Positions 1 through 9,261 of a stretch of DNA of 64,000 bases are shown in pieces. Each line of letters begins with the position of its first letter. Within the stretch, counting starts at the first letter, position 1. The position numbers were made by a program, and so were the translations under genes. The notes below the pieces were generated by a model that saw only the letters and a list, made by a program, of their open reading frames with translations, did no database searches and was not told the origin of the DNA. Origin of the DNA: Capra hircus (Eukaryota > Chordata > Mammalia > Artiodactyla > Bovidae); the NCBI RefSeq assembly GCF_001704415.2, contig NC_030836.1, positions 27,998,001-28,062,000 of the forward strand. The letters run 5' to 3'.

Positions 1-59
1 GCCTTGGGCATCTTGTTCTTCAGTGCTTATCATTTCAACATTATATAATTATGAATTAT

Positions 60-175
60 ATAATGTGAACTATTAGAATATGAGCTCCATGAAATCAGGA
101 GCTTTTCTGTTCTATTTATTGTTGCATCTCTGATGTCAGGCACAGTGTTGGTGCATGTGTCTAAGACACAATTAT
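60..175 (+). repeat. L2/MIR-type 3' end, ancient
   Basis: The stretch reads like the common mammalian L2/MIR 3' end: a 'gagctcc' block, then 'gtcaggcacagtg', then an AT-rich tail. It seems to resume after the BovB insertion, near 1091. Divergence is high, so the family call is moderate. Confidence 0.45.
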
Positions 176-184
176 TCAGTTATT

Positions 185-1081
185 AATAGTTCAGTCCAGT
201 TCAGTTGCTCAGCCATGTCCGACTCTTCGCAACCCCATGGACTGCAGCATGCCAGGCCTCCCTGTCCCATCACCAACTCCCGGAGTTTACTCAAACTCAT
301 GTACATTGAAGCAGTGATGCCATCCAATCATCTCATCCTCTGTCGGCCCCATCTCCTCCTGTCTTCAATCTTTCCCAGCATCAGGGTCTTTTCAAATGAG
401 TCAGCTCTTCACATCAGGTGGCCAAAGTATTCAAGTTTCAGCTTCAACATCAGTCCTTCCAATGAATATTCAGGACTGATTTCCTTTAGGATGGACTGGT
501 TGGATCTCCTTGCAGTCCAAGGGACACTCAAGAGTCTTCTCCAACACTGCAGTTCAAAAGCATCAATTCTTCGGCACTCAGCCTTCTTCACAGTCCAACT
601 CTCACATCCATACATGACTACTGGAAAAACCATAGCCTTGACTAGATGGATCTTTGTCAGCAAAGTAATGTCTCTGCTTTTTAATATGCTGTCTAGGTTG
701 GTCATAACTTTCCTTCCAAGGAGTAAGCGTCTTTTAATTTCATGGCTGCAGTCACCATCTGCAGTGATTTTGGGGCCCAGAAAAATAAAGTCTGCTGCTG
801 TTTCCACTGTTTCCCCATCTATTTGCCATGAAGTGATGGGACCGGAAGCCATGATCTCAGTTTCTTAATGTTGAGCTTTAAGTCAACTTTTTTACTCTCC
901 TTTTTCACTTTCATCAAGAGTTCTTGCATCTTTAGTTCTTCATTTTCTGCCATAAGGGTGGTGTCATCTGCATGTCTGAGGTTACTGATATTTCTCCCAG
1001 CAATCTTGATTCCAGCTTGTGCTTCATCCAGCCCAACGTTTCTCATGATGTCCTCTGTGTATTGTACTCTGCATGATGTAC
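185..1081 (-). mobile_element. BovB LINE (RTE), 5'-truncated, antisense
   Basis: The minus strand reads as the C-terminal part of the BovB reverse-transcriptase ORF in two broken frames (about 852-409 and 1046-819), including the 'RHADD' version of the YADD region. The BovB 3' end (antisense 'cagttcagttgctcag') lies at the left edge. A 9-bp target-site duplication, tcagttatt, is seen at 176-184 and 1082-1090, so this is a genuine independent insertion. It is dead: 5'-truncated and frameshifted. Plus-strand frames here are antisense shadows. Confidence 0.93.
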
Positions 1082-1331
1082 TCAGTTATTTTTAACTTAA
1101 TAATAAATGGAATAAATGGATGACTGGATGAATGAATAAATAAATAAGGTACTGTTCCTGCCCACAAGGAACTTATGGTCTGGGAAGGAGACAGACGTAA
1201 TAGAATTGTAATAGAAGACAAAATACAGGGGCCCTGGGAAGCATATGATTAATTCCTACATCAGTGCCCAGCAGGGTCAATTCAGAAAGTACCTCTGTGT
1301 ATTGGGCAGACCAGTCCCTCAACGTTGATTA
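1082..1331. repeat. 250-bp flank duplicated at 19,553-19,802
   Basis: This flank is not BovB, yet it recurs at about 92% identity by eye next to a second BovB at 19,553-19,802. Both copies share 'cccacaaggaacttatggtc' and end at 'caacgttgattaaaa'. It probably continues the old L2-like repeat left of the BovB. Its presence in both places shows that the two BovB loci share a copied block rather than independent insertions. Confidence 0.85.
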
Positions 1332-1404
1332 AAAAGTTCCAGGCTATTGAGTAACTTTAAATTCATTTTCTTATCAATCTCCACCACCCCTCCACCCACC
1401 GCCA

Positions 1405-1496
1405 ACCATGCTATGATATTATTATCATTAGTTTCCAGGTGAGGAAACAAACAAAGATGGACAGAGGTTAAGTAACTTGCCCAACACAATGCAGCT
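1405..1496 (-). repeat. MIR SINE, interrupted
   Basis: The MIR core is clear in antisense: 'attattatcatta', 'aggtgaggaaac', 'agaggttaagtaacttgccc', 'gcagctagtaag'. The CHR SINE at 1511-1667 interrupts it, and a short MIR remnant follows near 1682-1700. Confidence 0.85.
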
Positions 1497-1510
1497 AGTA
1501 AGGCAGGTTT

Positions 1511-1667
1511 TGTTTTATTTTATTTTGTTTTGTTTGTAATTTATTTACTTGGCTGCTCTGGGTCTGAGTTGCAGAATGTGGGATCTAGTTCCCTGACCAG
1601 GAATCGAACCTGGGCCCCCTGCATTGGGAGCTTGGAGTCTTAGCCACTGGACCACCAGGGAAGTCTC
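1511..1667 (-). mobile_element. CHR-type SINE (tRNA-Glu-derived)
   Basis: The A-tail reads as a T-rich tract at the left. The tRNA-derived head, antisense '...ccactggaccaccagggaag', is at the right. A perfect 14-bp target-site duplication, agtaaggcaggttt, flanks it at 1497-1510 and 1668-1681. It lies inside a MIR. Confidence 0.92.
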
Positions 1668-1747
1668 AGTAAGGCAGGTTTGAAGTCGAATTTGACGGCC
1701 TCCCAAGTCCAGCCAGTTTTTCTTTCTTTTATCAGTTATCTTCTTTT

Positions 1748-2012
1748 CCTTATTGATAGCTTAGTTGGTAAAGAGTCCACCTGCAATGCAGGAGACCCTG
1801 TTTCGATTCCTGGGTTGGGAAGATCTCCTGGTGAAGGGATAGGCTACCCACTCCAGTATTCTTGGGCTTCCCTTGTGGCTCAGCTGGTAAAGAATATGCC
1901 TGCAATGCGGCAGACCTGGGTTTGATCCCTGGGTTGGGAAGATCCCCTGGAGAAGGGAAGGGCTACCCACTCCAGTCCATGGGGTCGTAAAGAGTAGGAC
2001 ACGACTGAGCAA
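1748..2012 (+). mobile_element. Bov-tA SINE dimer
   Basis: Two Bov-tA heads lie in tandem. The first monomer stops after 'ccactccagtattcttg' and is joined directly, near 1864, to a second head starting 'ggcttccc'. The second monomer ends with the BovA tail 'gacacgactgagca'. The same fusion occurs in the antisense dimer at 10,700-11,035, so this is a dimeric subfamily. Confidence 0.9.
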
Positions 2013-2344
2013 TTTTTTTTAAATAGAGTTTCTTTTCAAAAATTACAAAAGTGGCAGTGCTCACTGCAGCCTGAAACAAGGCAAAGGTGTCCGAACAGCG
2101 GTGGTCCTTCACCCCTCTGTTCCTTGTCCCACATCAGCACCGGCGTGAACACGCAGGCTGTTCCTTCCAGCTCTGTGCTCACACAGACTCATGCACATGG
2201 ATGCACTCAATCTGGAGTTTTTCTCTGTTTTTACAGAAATGGAATCACACCACACACATCATTCTGCTACTCAGTTTTCTTACTTGGAACATTATGGCTG
2301 TCTCTTGTGGCAAAAGATGTAGCTCTAACTTGCTCTTTTGAATG

Positions 2345-2553
2345 CACTGTGCTGTGCTTGGTCACATTCAACTCTTCGCAACTCCATGGACTGTAGTCCG
2401 CCAGGCTCCTCTGTCCATGGGATTCTCCAGGCGAGAATGCTGGAGTGGGTTGCCATGCCTTCCTTCATGGATCTTCCCAACCCAGGGATCAAGTCCAGGC
2501 CTCCCTCACTGCAGGAGGATTCTTTAGCAGCTGAGCCACCAGGGAAGCCCTAG
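2345..2553 (-). mobile_element. Bov-tA SINE
   Basis: Full-length antisense Bov-tA. The BovA part reads 'ccatggactgtagtccgcc...' at the left, and the tRNA-like head ends 'gccaccagggaagccc' at the right. It sits inside the L1 fossil; a short cttttga-like repeat occurs at both edges. Confidence 0.9.
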
Positions 2554-2699
2554 CCTTTTGAGTAGCAGCATTTAATGATAGTATAGCTGTGTTGTAGGTT
2601 ACTCGAACATTCCCCACCTGGTGGATATCTAGCTTCTTTTTCACTTCTTCCCACTACAAATTGCTGCTGCATTATCCTCATGCATGGGTACTTTCCTTT

Positions 2700-2847
2700 T
2701 TTAAAAAAAAAATTGTATTTATTTATTTTTATTTCTTGGCCATGCCATTTGGCTTGTGGCGTCTTAGTTCCCCGACCAGATATCAAGCCCACACTCCGTG
2801 CACTGGAAGCTTGGAGTCTTAACCGCTAGACCTCCAGGAAAATCTCT
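2700..2847 (-). mobile_element. CHR-type SINE
   Basis: A short antisense CHR element with a T/A-rich tail at the left and a decayed head ('ccgctagacctccaggaaaa') at the right. A perfect 13-bp target-site duplication, ggtactttccttt, lies at 2687-2699 and 2848-2860. Confidence 0.9.
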
Positions 2848-2965
2848 GGTACTTTCCTTTCTATAAGATACATTCTCAAACTGGGGCTGCTGAGGAGAAG
2901 TGTCTGTGTATTTTTAATTGCAATAGATCTTGACATACTATTTTTTCCAAAGTTAGTGGCCATGC

Positions 2966-3234
2966 CGGAGAAGGCAATGGCAACCCACTCCAGTACTCTT
3001 GCCTGGAAAATCCCATGGACGGAGGAGCCTCGTGGGCTGCAATCCATGGGGGTGCTAAGAGTCGGGCATGACTGAGCGACTTCACTTTCACTTTTCACTT
3101 TCATGCACTGGAGAAGGAAATGGCAACCCACTCCAGTATTCTTGCCTGGAGAATCCCAGGGATGGGGGAGCATGGTGGGCTGCTCTATGGGGTCGCACAG
3201 AGTCAGACACGACTGAAGCCACTTAGCAGCAGTA
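2966..3234 (+). mobile_element. BOV-A2 SINE
   Basis: This is the classic BOV-A2 layout: two BovA monomers separated by 'ttcactttcacttttcactt', ending in an 'agcagcagtag' tail. A short target-site duplication, gccatgc, occurs at 2959-2965 and 3235-3241. Confidence 0.95.
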
Positions 3235-3241
3235 GCCATGC

Positions 3242-3454
3242 AGTGTCGTGCTTTGAATCGCTGCAGTTTCTAGGCCCATGGCTGCCCCTCTTTCTTCCTC
3301 TGCTGCTTCTCCGCAGAGCCCAGTCCCCTCAGGTGCCTCCCAGCGTCTTCTGATCTGGCCAGGGCTCCCCAGGAAGGTTGCAGAGACACCGCCTCCTTCT
3401 CTCTCCTTCTCTCAGAGGCTGGCTCTGTCCTGTTCCTTGGCCAGTGAGGCATGG
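3242..3454. other. Single-copy, pyrimidine-rich stretch
   Basis: No repeat or coding signal is recognised. The plus strand is C/T-rich ('cctttctctccttctctc' type). Confidence 0.4.
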
Positions 3455-3610
3455 TCGTCAGGAAATCTGCACTGTAGTCCTGTCTCTGTCACTAATCAGC
3501 TGCCTGACTTTGAACAAGCCACTTAACTTTTCTGTGCATTGGTTTCTTCATCCATAAATTGAAGGAGGTTGGGCTAGATGAAGTATGATGCCCTCCTTCT
3601 CCAGATGACC
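3455..3610 (+). repeat. MIR SINE
   Basis: Sense MIR motifs: 'ctgcctgactttgaacaagcc', 'acttaacttttctgtgc', 'tttcttcatccataaa'. The last part is weak. Confidence 0.8.
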
Positions 3611-3784
3611 TTCTGGGGTTTGAGACCCCATAGTGCTGGCCCTCAAGTGGAGTCCTGGGGTCTGTCTGCTCTCTAGGGGTCTGGGGGCCTGTGGCAGACA
3701 GAAGAGTCTTTCTACAGCTAACCATCAAAGGGTTTCCTAGCCACCTCAACCACTCATTTTATCAAGAAATTGTGTGGAAGGTGG

Positions 3785-3905
3785 GGATTCTGGAGCCAGG
3801 CTGAATGAGACCTGGGCTCGAACCCAGCTCAGCCATGACCTTGGGCTGCTTGCCTCACCTCTTTGTGCCTTGATTTCAGAATCAGTTTGATGAGCAAGAC
3901 AATTG
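3785..3905 (+). repeat. MIR SINE
   Basis: Sense MIR with 'gattctggagccaggctg', 'cctgggctcgaacccagctc' and 'gaccttgggctgcttgcctc'. Confidence 0.85.
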
Positions 3906-4092
3906 ACTTTCATATACTAGAGCGCCACTGTCTGCCTGTGACGATGGGAGCGTGGTCTTTCTGGGCCTCCCAGTACAGCAGCCACCCATGGCTGTCAAGC
4001 ACTTGAAATGTGGCCAGTGAGGCTGAAGACTAGATTTCAGATTTTATTTCATTTTCATGAATTAGGATTTGTATTTTGAAAGCCAGATGTAG

Positions 4093-4240
4093 GGACTCCC
4101 TTGGCAGATGGTCCTGTGGTTAAGATTCCATGCTCCCAATACAGGAGGCATGGGTTCATCCATGGTTGGGGAACTAAGATCCCACGTGCCTCGTGGTACA
4201 GCCAAACAAAAAAGAAGCTTACCTTAAAAAAAAAAGAAAT
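4093..4240 (+). mobile_element. CHR-type SINE, short
   Basis: Sense CHR head 'gggactcccttggcagatgg', body 'gttggggaactaagatccca', and an A-rich end. It is the left member of the nested SINE pile. Confidence 0.88.
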
Positions 4241-4243
4241 AGG

Positions 4244-4815
4244 GCTTTCCCTGGTGGCTCAGTGCTAAAGAATCTATCTGCCAGTGCGGGAGACACTGGT
4301 TTTATCCCTGATCCCGGAAGATCCCACGTGTGGCATAGCAAATAAGCCCATATGCCAAAACTACTGAGCCTGTGCTCTACATCCTGGGAACTGAAACTAA
4401 TGAGTCCACGTGCCCTAGAGCCCATACTCTGCAACAAGAGTAGTAGCAGTAGTGTGAATCGTTCAGGCATGTCCGACTCTTTGCGACCCGTGGACTGTGG
4501 CCCACCAGGCTCCTCTGTCCATGGGATTCTTCAGGCAAGAGTACTGCAGTGGGTTGCCATTTCCTTCTCCAGAGGATCTTCCTGACCCAGGGATCGAACC
4601 CAGGTCTCCTGCATTGCAGGCAGATTCTTTACTGTCTGAGCTACAGGGAAGATTCTGTAACAAGAGAAGCCACCGCAACGAGAAGCCCGAACACCATTAA
4701 CTAAAGAGTAGCCGCTGCTCACCACAACTAGAGAAAGCTCGTGCATAGCGATAAAGATCCAGCAGAGCCAAAAATAATTTTTTAATTAAAAAAAAACTTA
4801 AAAAATAAATAAAAA
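4244..4815 (+). mobile_element. CHR-type SINE, long, interrupted
   Basis: The head is 'ggctttccctggtggctcag' and the body carries repeated 'aactactgagcc', 'agagccc' and 'caactagagaaag' modules. It ends in 'gagccaaaaataa' and an A-rich tail. A Bov-tA in the opposite orientation splits it at 4441-4654. Confidence 0.88.
4441..4654 (-). mobile_element. Bov-tA SINE nested in a CHR SINE
   Basis: Full antisense Bov-tA. The target-site duplication ctgcaacaagag / ctgtaacaagag lies at 4429-4440 and 4655-4666 inside the CHR element, with one mismatch. Confidence 0.92.
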
Positions 4816-4874
4816 GCCAGAGGTAGCTAGTGGCTATCTTGCTGGCCTCTGTGGCTACAGAAGATGAAGATATA

Positions 4875-4950
4875 ATGCAGTACCTGGAAAGTGCTCAACC
4901 AGCCCAGTGTCTGGCACACAGTAATCACTCAATAAAGGTCTGCTATTGTT
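4875..4950 (+). repeat. MIR/L2-type 3' end
   Basis: 'cagtgtctggcacacagtaatcac' and 'tcaataaagg' match the usual MIR/L2 3' end. Confidence 0.6.
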
Positions 4951-5214
4951 AGGGGTTGTGTGTCTCGCTTTCCGGCCCACCACACCCGATGGCTCTCAAC
5001 AACACCCCCACTTGCTGTCCCAGAGTCACCTGGGGAGGTGGGGAAGGGGGGAAGGTGTCGCTGCTGGTGGGGCATGTCAGTAATGAGCCTGGCACTAAAT
5101 GTTTCTGGTCTGCTACTTTCCCTGGAGGGTCATGTGAGCCGGAGTGGTATGTGGCCTGCTTTGCAAGTGATTAACATGGTGTAAGCAATCTGCATGGAGA
5201 GAAAAACCCCTCCG
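4951..5214. other. Single-copy stretch
   Basis: No repeat, exon or RNA signal is recognised. Confidence 0.35.
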
Positions 5215-5400
5215 CTGGTATTCCATTATTCTATTAGAGTTTCAGAGCCGGGATTAAGTGGACATGATTTCTTCCTATGGGCCATTAATTTTGTTTTATT
5301 GCTGGTCTGATGGCCATTACCCTTTTTTGCCAATGCATTCCCCCATTAGGTTTGTACAATTAACAAAATATGTGCTGTTAGGGCTTTGATAGGAACAGTG
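5215..5400. promoter_or_regulatory. AT-rich island, candidate conserved element
   Basis: A repeat-free AT-rich block between GC-richer flanks. It contains a bicoid-type GGATTA (5251-5256), GCCATTAATT (5281-5290, the reverse complement of AATTAATGGC) and 'caattaacaaaatatg'. Its composition is typical of conserved non-coding enhancers, but conservation cannot be seen here, so the regulatory role is inference. Confidence 0.35.
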
Positions 5401-6660
5401 GGATGGAAATAAAGGGAGGGGGTGCAGCCTCCACTGAGTTGGGGGTGGGGAGAGGCTGGACTCAGGGGTGGGGCCCTGTAGTCCTGGCATTCTTAGAAAC
5501 TGCCCTAGGACCTTCTCTGGCTGTCTCCTGGCCAGAGGTGAAGCAGTGATCCAAGGGAGAGAGAAGGAGGAACACTTGTGGGCCTGGCTGGGAACAGCGT
5601 GGCTAAGAACGCAATGAGCCACCTCCTGTCACCTTGAGCCCTCAGCTGGCAGCATGAGTCAGCCTCCAGGTGCCCGGCCCTGTGGGCTTCTTGCAAGCGA
5701 CACCTGCCTTCTCTCTGTGAGAAAAACAGGGGGACACATGCCTTAAAAGGGGGCCTCTGACACTTGGTGTCATCCAGCGACTGCCACGTGAAGATGTAAG
5801 ATTGGCGTTCATCCCGAATTTGGGAGAAAAACCTAGGATCTAGATTTTCAAATGTGAAACTTTCAGCTTTTTAGATGTTGTCAGTGTTTATGAAAACATC
5901 AAGCAGGCAAGAGGCTGGCTCACGGCTGCCGGTGGGTGACCTCTGCCAGACGCTGAGCTGTCCTTGGAGGATTTGGAGGAGGAACGGACATGACGGAATT
6001 TGTGTTTCAGGGAGATCCTGGGCTTGCGGGAAGTGGTGGACGGGCCGAAAGGGGATGAGGCTGGAGGCCCAGAGATGGATTAGGGGCCCAGAAGAGAGAA
6101 GGAAGCCTAAGGCAGGTGATGATGGGGCCAGGAAGAAGAGCAGTGATGTTCCTGATGCAGAATAAGTACGTCTTGTGTCTTGGTGTTTTCTCATCCCCGA
6201 GGGTGCCCTCTTTACAGGTGTAGGACCTGGCTTAGAGTCTCGGGCTGAGGCCGGAGGGCACGACTGAGGGAAGTTCCCTGGTCCTCTCTGCAGCTGGGCG
6301 CCCAGACCTGCCTGTAGCCCAGGGGGCTGAGGACAGCGGGAAATGAGCCTGTTCTCAACCGGATCTGAGGAGACCTGTGCAGCACCCTCGGGGCTGGACG
6401 GATACGTTTCTCAGAGCCAAGCACTTAGTGCCAGCCGAGTCTCTCGGTGTTTGTTTCCTCAGTTGTGTCATTGAGAGACTGGTGCTCAGGGCCTGCGATG
6501 CTGTGACTGACTGTGAGCCTCACTCAGACATTAACATAAACCACAGAGAGCTTTCCTGGGGGGGTGTGTGAGGGGAGTGGAGGTGGAGTAGAGAGGGTTC
6601 TCGGGGTGATGAGGCAGGAGACGCAGCACCCACTGAGACCCTGCAGGTTACTCTGTCTCA
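5401..6660. other. Single-copy, GC-moderate stretch
   Basis: No repeat family or convincing exon is recognised. Short frames occur on both strands with no recognisable domains. Confidence 0.35.
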
Positions 6661-6669
6661 GAGGGTCTT

Positions 6670-7274
6670 ATTTATTTATATTTGGCTGCGCTGGGTCTTC
6701 ACTGCTGTGTGGGCTTTCTCTAGTTGTGCCAATCAGGGGCTACTCTTTAGTTCTGGTATGTGGGATTCTCATTGCGGTCGCTTCTCTTGTTGCAGAACAT
6801 GGGCTGTAGAGTGAGGGCGTCAGCAGCTGGGGCTCCCAGGCTCTAGAGCACGTGCTTGGCGGTTGGGGCTCCCGGGCTCTAGCGCACAGGTTCGGTGGTT
6901 GGGGCTCCCGGGCTCTAGCGGCTAGGCTCAGCGGTTGGGGTTGCCGGGCTCTGGTTGGGGCTCCCGGGCTCTAGCGCACAGGTTCGGTGGTTGGGGCTCC
7001 CGGGCTCTAGCGGCTAGGCTCAGCGGTTGGGGTTGCCGGGCTCTGGTTGGGGCTCCCGGGCTCTAGCGCACGTGCTCGGCGGTTGGGGCTCCCGGGCTCT
7101 AGAGCACGCGCTCGGCGGTTGGGGCTCCCGGGCTCTAGCGCACATGCTCAGTAGTTGTGGTTCACGGGCTTAGTTGCTCCACAGCATGTGGGATTTTCCC
7201 AGACCAGGGATCGAGCCCAAGTCTCCTGCATTAGCAGGCGGACTCCTTACCACTGAGCCATCAGGGAAGCCTGG
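6670..7274 (-). mobile_element. CHR-type SINE with internal VNTR expansion
   Basis: The antisense CHR tail ('tttatttatatttggctgcg') is at the left. The head ('ccactgagccatcagggaagcc') is at the right. The element is about 605 bp, roughly twice the usual length, because an internal module has expanded (6825-7152). A target-site duplication with one mismatch, gagggtctt / gagcgtctt, lies at 6661-6669 and 7275-7283. Confidence 0.88.
6825..7152. repeat. 36-bp minisatellite with exact 92-bp higher-order repeat
   Basis: Units begin 'ggttggggctcccgggctct' and continue 'agcgcacNNgNtcggN'. One 36-bp unit (6825-6860) is followed by two identical 92-bp blocks (6861-6952 and 6953-7044), each 36+36+20 bp, and then three more 36-bp units to 7152. 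The two 92-bp blocks match at every base, so that step is recent. The array is GC-rich and CpG-rich inside an otherwise ordinary SINE. Confidence 0.95.
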
Positions 7275-7283
7275 GAGCGTCTT

Positions 7284-7540
7284 TTTTAAGTTTTGTTTCT
7301 CTTTGGGCAGTTTTGCTTATGTGCCTACAGAGGTTCATCAGAGATGGGGACCTTCCAGAGAGACTCCGTGCGCCTGAGAACAGATTGTCATGTCACAATT
7401 TGTCCTCCTGCTAAAGGCCTGGTCAGGGGAAGAGCAGAGTGGCTTGTCATGGGTGGTGGGATGAAGGCAGAGACCCACAGGCTTCTTGATTTGCCTCCCT
7501 TTCCTCATCGAGCTGCTGCAACAGCAGCCCCATTCGTTGT
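7284..7540. other. Single-copy stretch
   Basis: Nothing recognised. Confidence 0.35.
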
Positions 7541-7544
7541 TATG

Positions 7545-7735
7545 AGTATGTTCCAGGCATTGCACAAAACGCTCTTGGGACATCACCTCATTTAAAGGCA
7601 CTGCTCTTATTCCCCTTTTAAAGATGCAGACATTGATGTTTGTAGAGATCAAGGTTAGGGAGGTGATGGACCCATGCTAAACCCAGAACTGCTGCCTGCT
7701 ACGTCTCTATTCCTAACCACAGTCATAAACTGAGC
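7545..7735 (-). repeat. MIR SINE
   Basis: Antisense MIR: 'ttccaggcattgcacaaaac', 'catcacctcatttaaa', 'aagatgcagac', 'aacccagaactgctgcctg'. Confidence 0.8.
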
Positions 7736-7831
7736 TACTTCAGGGCCTCCATGGGGTGGTGGGGGAAGGGGCGCGTCCGGGCAACATCAGAGATGTGTAG
7801 AAGTCACACGCTTCCAGAATCTAGTCAAGCA

Positions 7832-7975
7832 CTATCATTTTGCAGATGGGGAAACTGAAGCAGGCGGTGGTTAAAGTTCCATGTTCAAGACCACACAGGA
7901 AGTTAATGATGAGGTCAGGGCGTGAACCCATGATGCCCTTGGTCTAGTGCCCTCTGTGTTAGACTGCCCCCCAGC
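7832..7975 (-). repeat. MIR SINE
   Basis: Antisense MIR: 'catttt gcagatggggaaactgaagc' (core split here for clarity), 'ccacacaggaag' and 'cgtgaaccca'. Confidence 0.85.
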
Positions 7976-8450
7976 CCCGTCTTGCTAAGTTCCAAGCTCA
8001 TCTCCCTCCAGCCTTCTCTCTTACCCAGGATGCTTCATGGGAGCTGGCTCAGCTCTCCTTGGGCATGCAGAGTCAAGTTCTAGGGTGCCCCCTCCTGTGG
8101 GAAGCTTTCTTCTGTCCCCCTCAACCTCTTAATGATGAATGTTCTTCAGCTCCCTCCTCATTTACCATTTCACGAATGTCCACATATTTATAAATCCCAT
8201 TTATGATTCACATCTATCTTCATTAGTGAGTAAGGCAGGCCTGAGTTTAGATTCCGGTTGTGTAATGGCAGGGCTGCTTATCACAAGGCCTTTGACGTGG
8301 CATTCCAGGGAGAGAGGCTGCTGGCCTTGGAAGGCCCTAGAATGACATGCACATGGCTCCCTAGCAGGTGTCCCTGGGTCAGTGCCAGACAGGAAGACTT
8401 TTCTGCTGGTGCAGAGTGAGGAGTGGCAATCAAGGACAATGCAGAGAGGT
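7976..8450. other. Single-copy stretch
   Basis: Pyrimidine-rich near 8000-8130, perhaps an eroded L2 ('cctcctgtgggaagctttct'). No exon is seen. Confidence 0.35.
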
Positions 8451-8535
8451 TGTGTGTGCACATATATGTGTGTGTGTGTGTTGGGTGTGAGAGAGAGAGA
8501 GATGGACGCATAGAGACAGAAAGAGAGGCAGAAAG
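8451..8535. repeat. TG / GA microsatellite
   Basis: A (TG)n run near 8466-8482 is followed by (GA)n near 8489-8502 and a purine-rich tail. Confidence 0.9.
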
Positions 8536-9104
8536 AGGAGGCAGGCATGATGGTGGTGGGGCAGGGGTGCTGCTGTTTATGATGCCCCATTCATTTCAGA
8601 GTTCAATGAGTGGCCCTTTGTGCTCTCCTTACCTTGAAGGATTGATTTACTTTGTAAAACAATGATAAACGAAGACACTTTTAATATTTTATCGGTATGC
8701 ATGTTTGTCACTCCTCCCACTCTCCCAGTGCTTTCTTTTTAGTGTTTTATGGGTGAGGGGAGCCACGTCTGGGAGACCATGCTCAGGGGCATCTTCTTAC
8801 CCAACACAGGATCCTCTTTCCTGAGTTAGAAGCTCACTTTCTAACTCCCTGTTGGATGGTTCTTTGGACTAGAGAAGTCCTTATATATTGAACTGCAGAC
8901 TGGCTTCCTCAAATATCTGTCAATTAGCCCTAAGTCTACCCTGTGGAGCAATACCAGCCCCTCTTCAAATATCTGGAGGACTCCATGGGGGAGAGAGATT
9001 GTTGTCAATAGAACTAGGACCAATGGGTTATGTTAAAGAGGGGCAAATGGAGGTCCATCTCTAGTTTCTTCTCCCATATCTTCTACCTCATGGCTCCTGA
9101 TAAT
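8536..9104. other. Single-copy stretch
   Basis: No repeat or exon recognised. A small AT-rich patch occurs at 8650-8715. Confidence 0.35.
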
Positions 9105-9261
9105 TAAAATCACAACAATGACAGGTAATATGCAATGCATGCTTATTTTGTGCAAGGCACTGTTCTAGGCACTTTACAGTATATGGATCCATTCAACCCT
9201 CACAGCCAACCTCAAAGGCAAACAGAACCCTCATTAGCGCCATTTTACAGATGGGAACTGA
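9105..9261 (-). repeat. MIR SINE, left half (continues 11,548-11,670)
   Basis: Antisense MIR 'gcaaggcactgttctaggcac' to 'ccattttacagatggg'. It is cut by the BovB at 9262. The other half ('gacctagagaagttaagtaac') resumes after the BovB. 'aactgaga' occurs at both junctions as a candidate target-site duplication. Confidence 0.88.

Larger units (their letters stand above)
2060..2957 (+). repeat. Old L1 3'-end fragment, split by SINEs
   Basis: The text left after removing the SINEs at 2345-2553 and 2700-2847 resembles an ancient mammalian L1 3' region. It contains 'aaatggaatcacacc', 'cactacaaattgctgctgcattat', the equivalent of 'gtaggataaattc', and 'tttttaattgcaatagatcttg'. The BOV-A2 at 2966 ends it. 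Divergence is high, so the subfamily is not named. Confidence 0.55.
3920..4870. repeat. Ancient DNA-transposon fossil, split by SINEs
   Basis: The left part (about 3920-4080) has 'caagcacttgaaatgtggcc' followed by an AT-rich run. The right part (about 4828-4870) has 'agctagtggctatcttg'. Together they recall the short mammalian DNA-transposon repeat with a 'cacttgaaatgtggctagt' core; I do not assign the subfamily. The halves are separated by SINEs flanked by agccagatgtag (4081-4092) and agccagaggtag (4816-4827), a target-site duplication with one mismatch. Confidence 0.6.

Noticed and set aside
155..868. 237-codon plus-strand open frame
   Set aside because: It is the antisense of a BovB 3' region; the same antisense frame recurs in other BovB copies.
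1748..2012. tRNA genes suggested by tRNA-like heads of SINEs
   Set aside because: The heads are SINE promoters without full cloverleaf or anticodon context.
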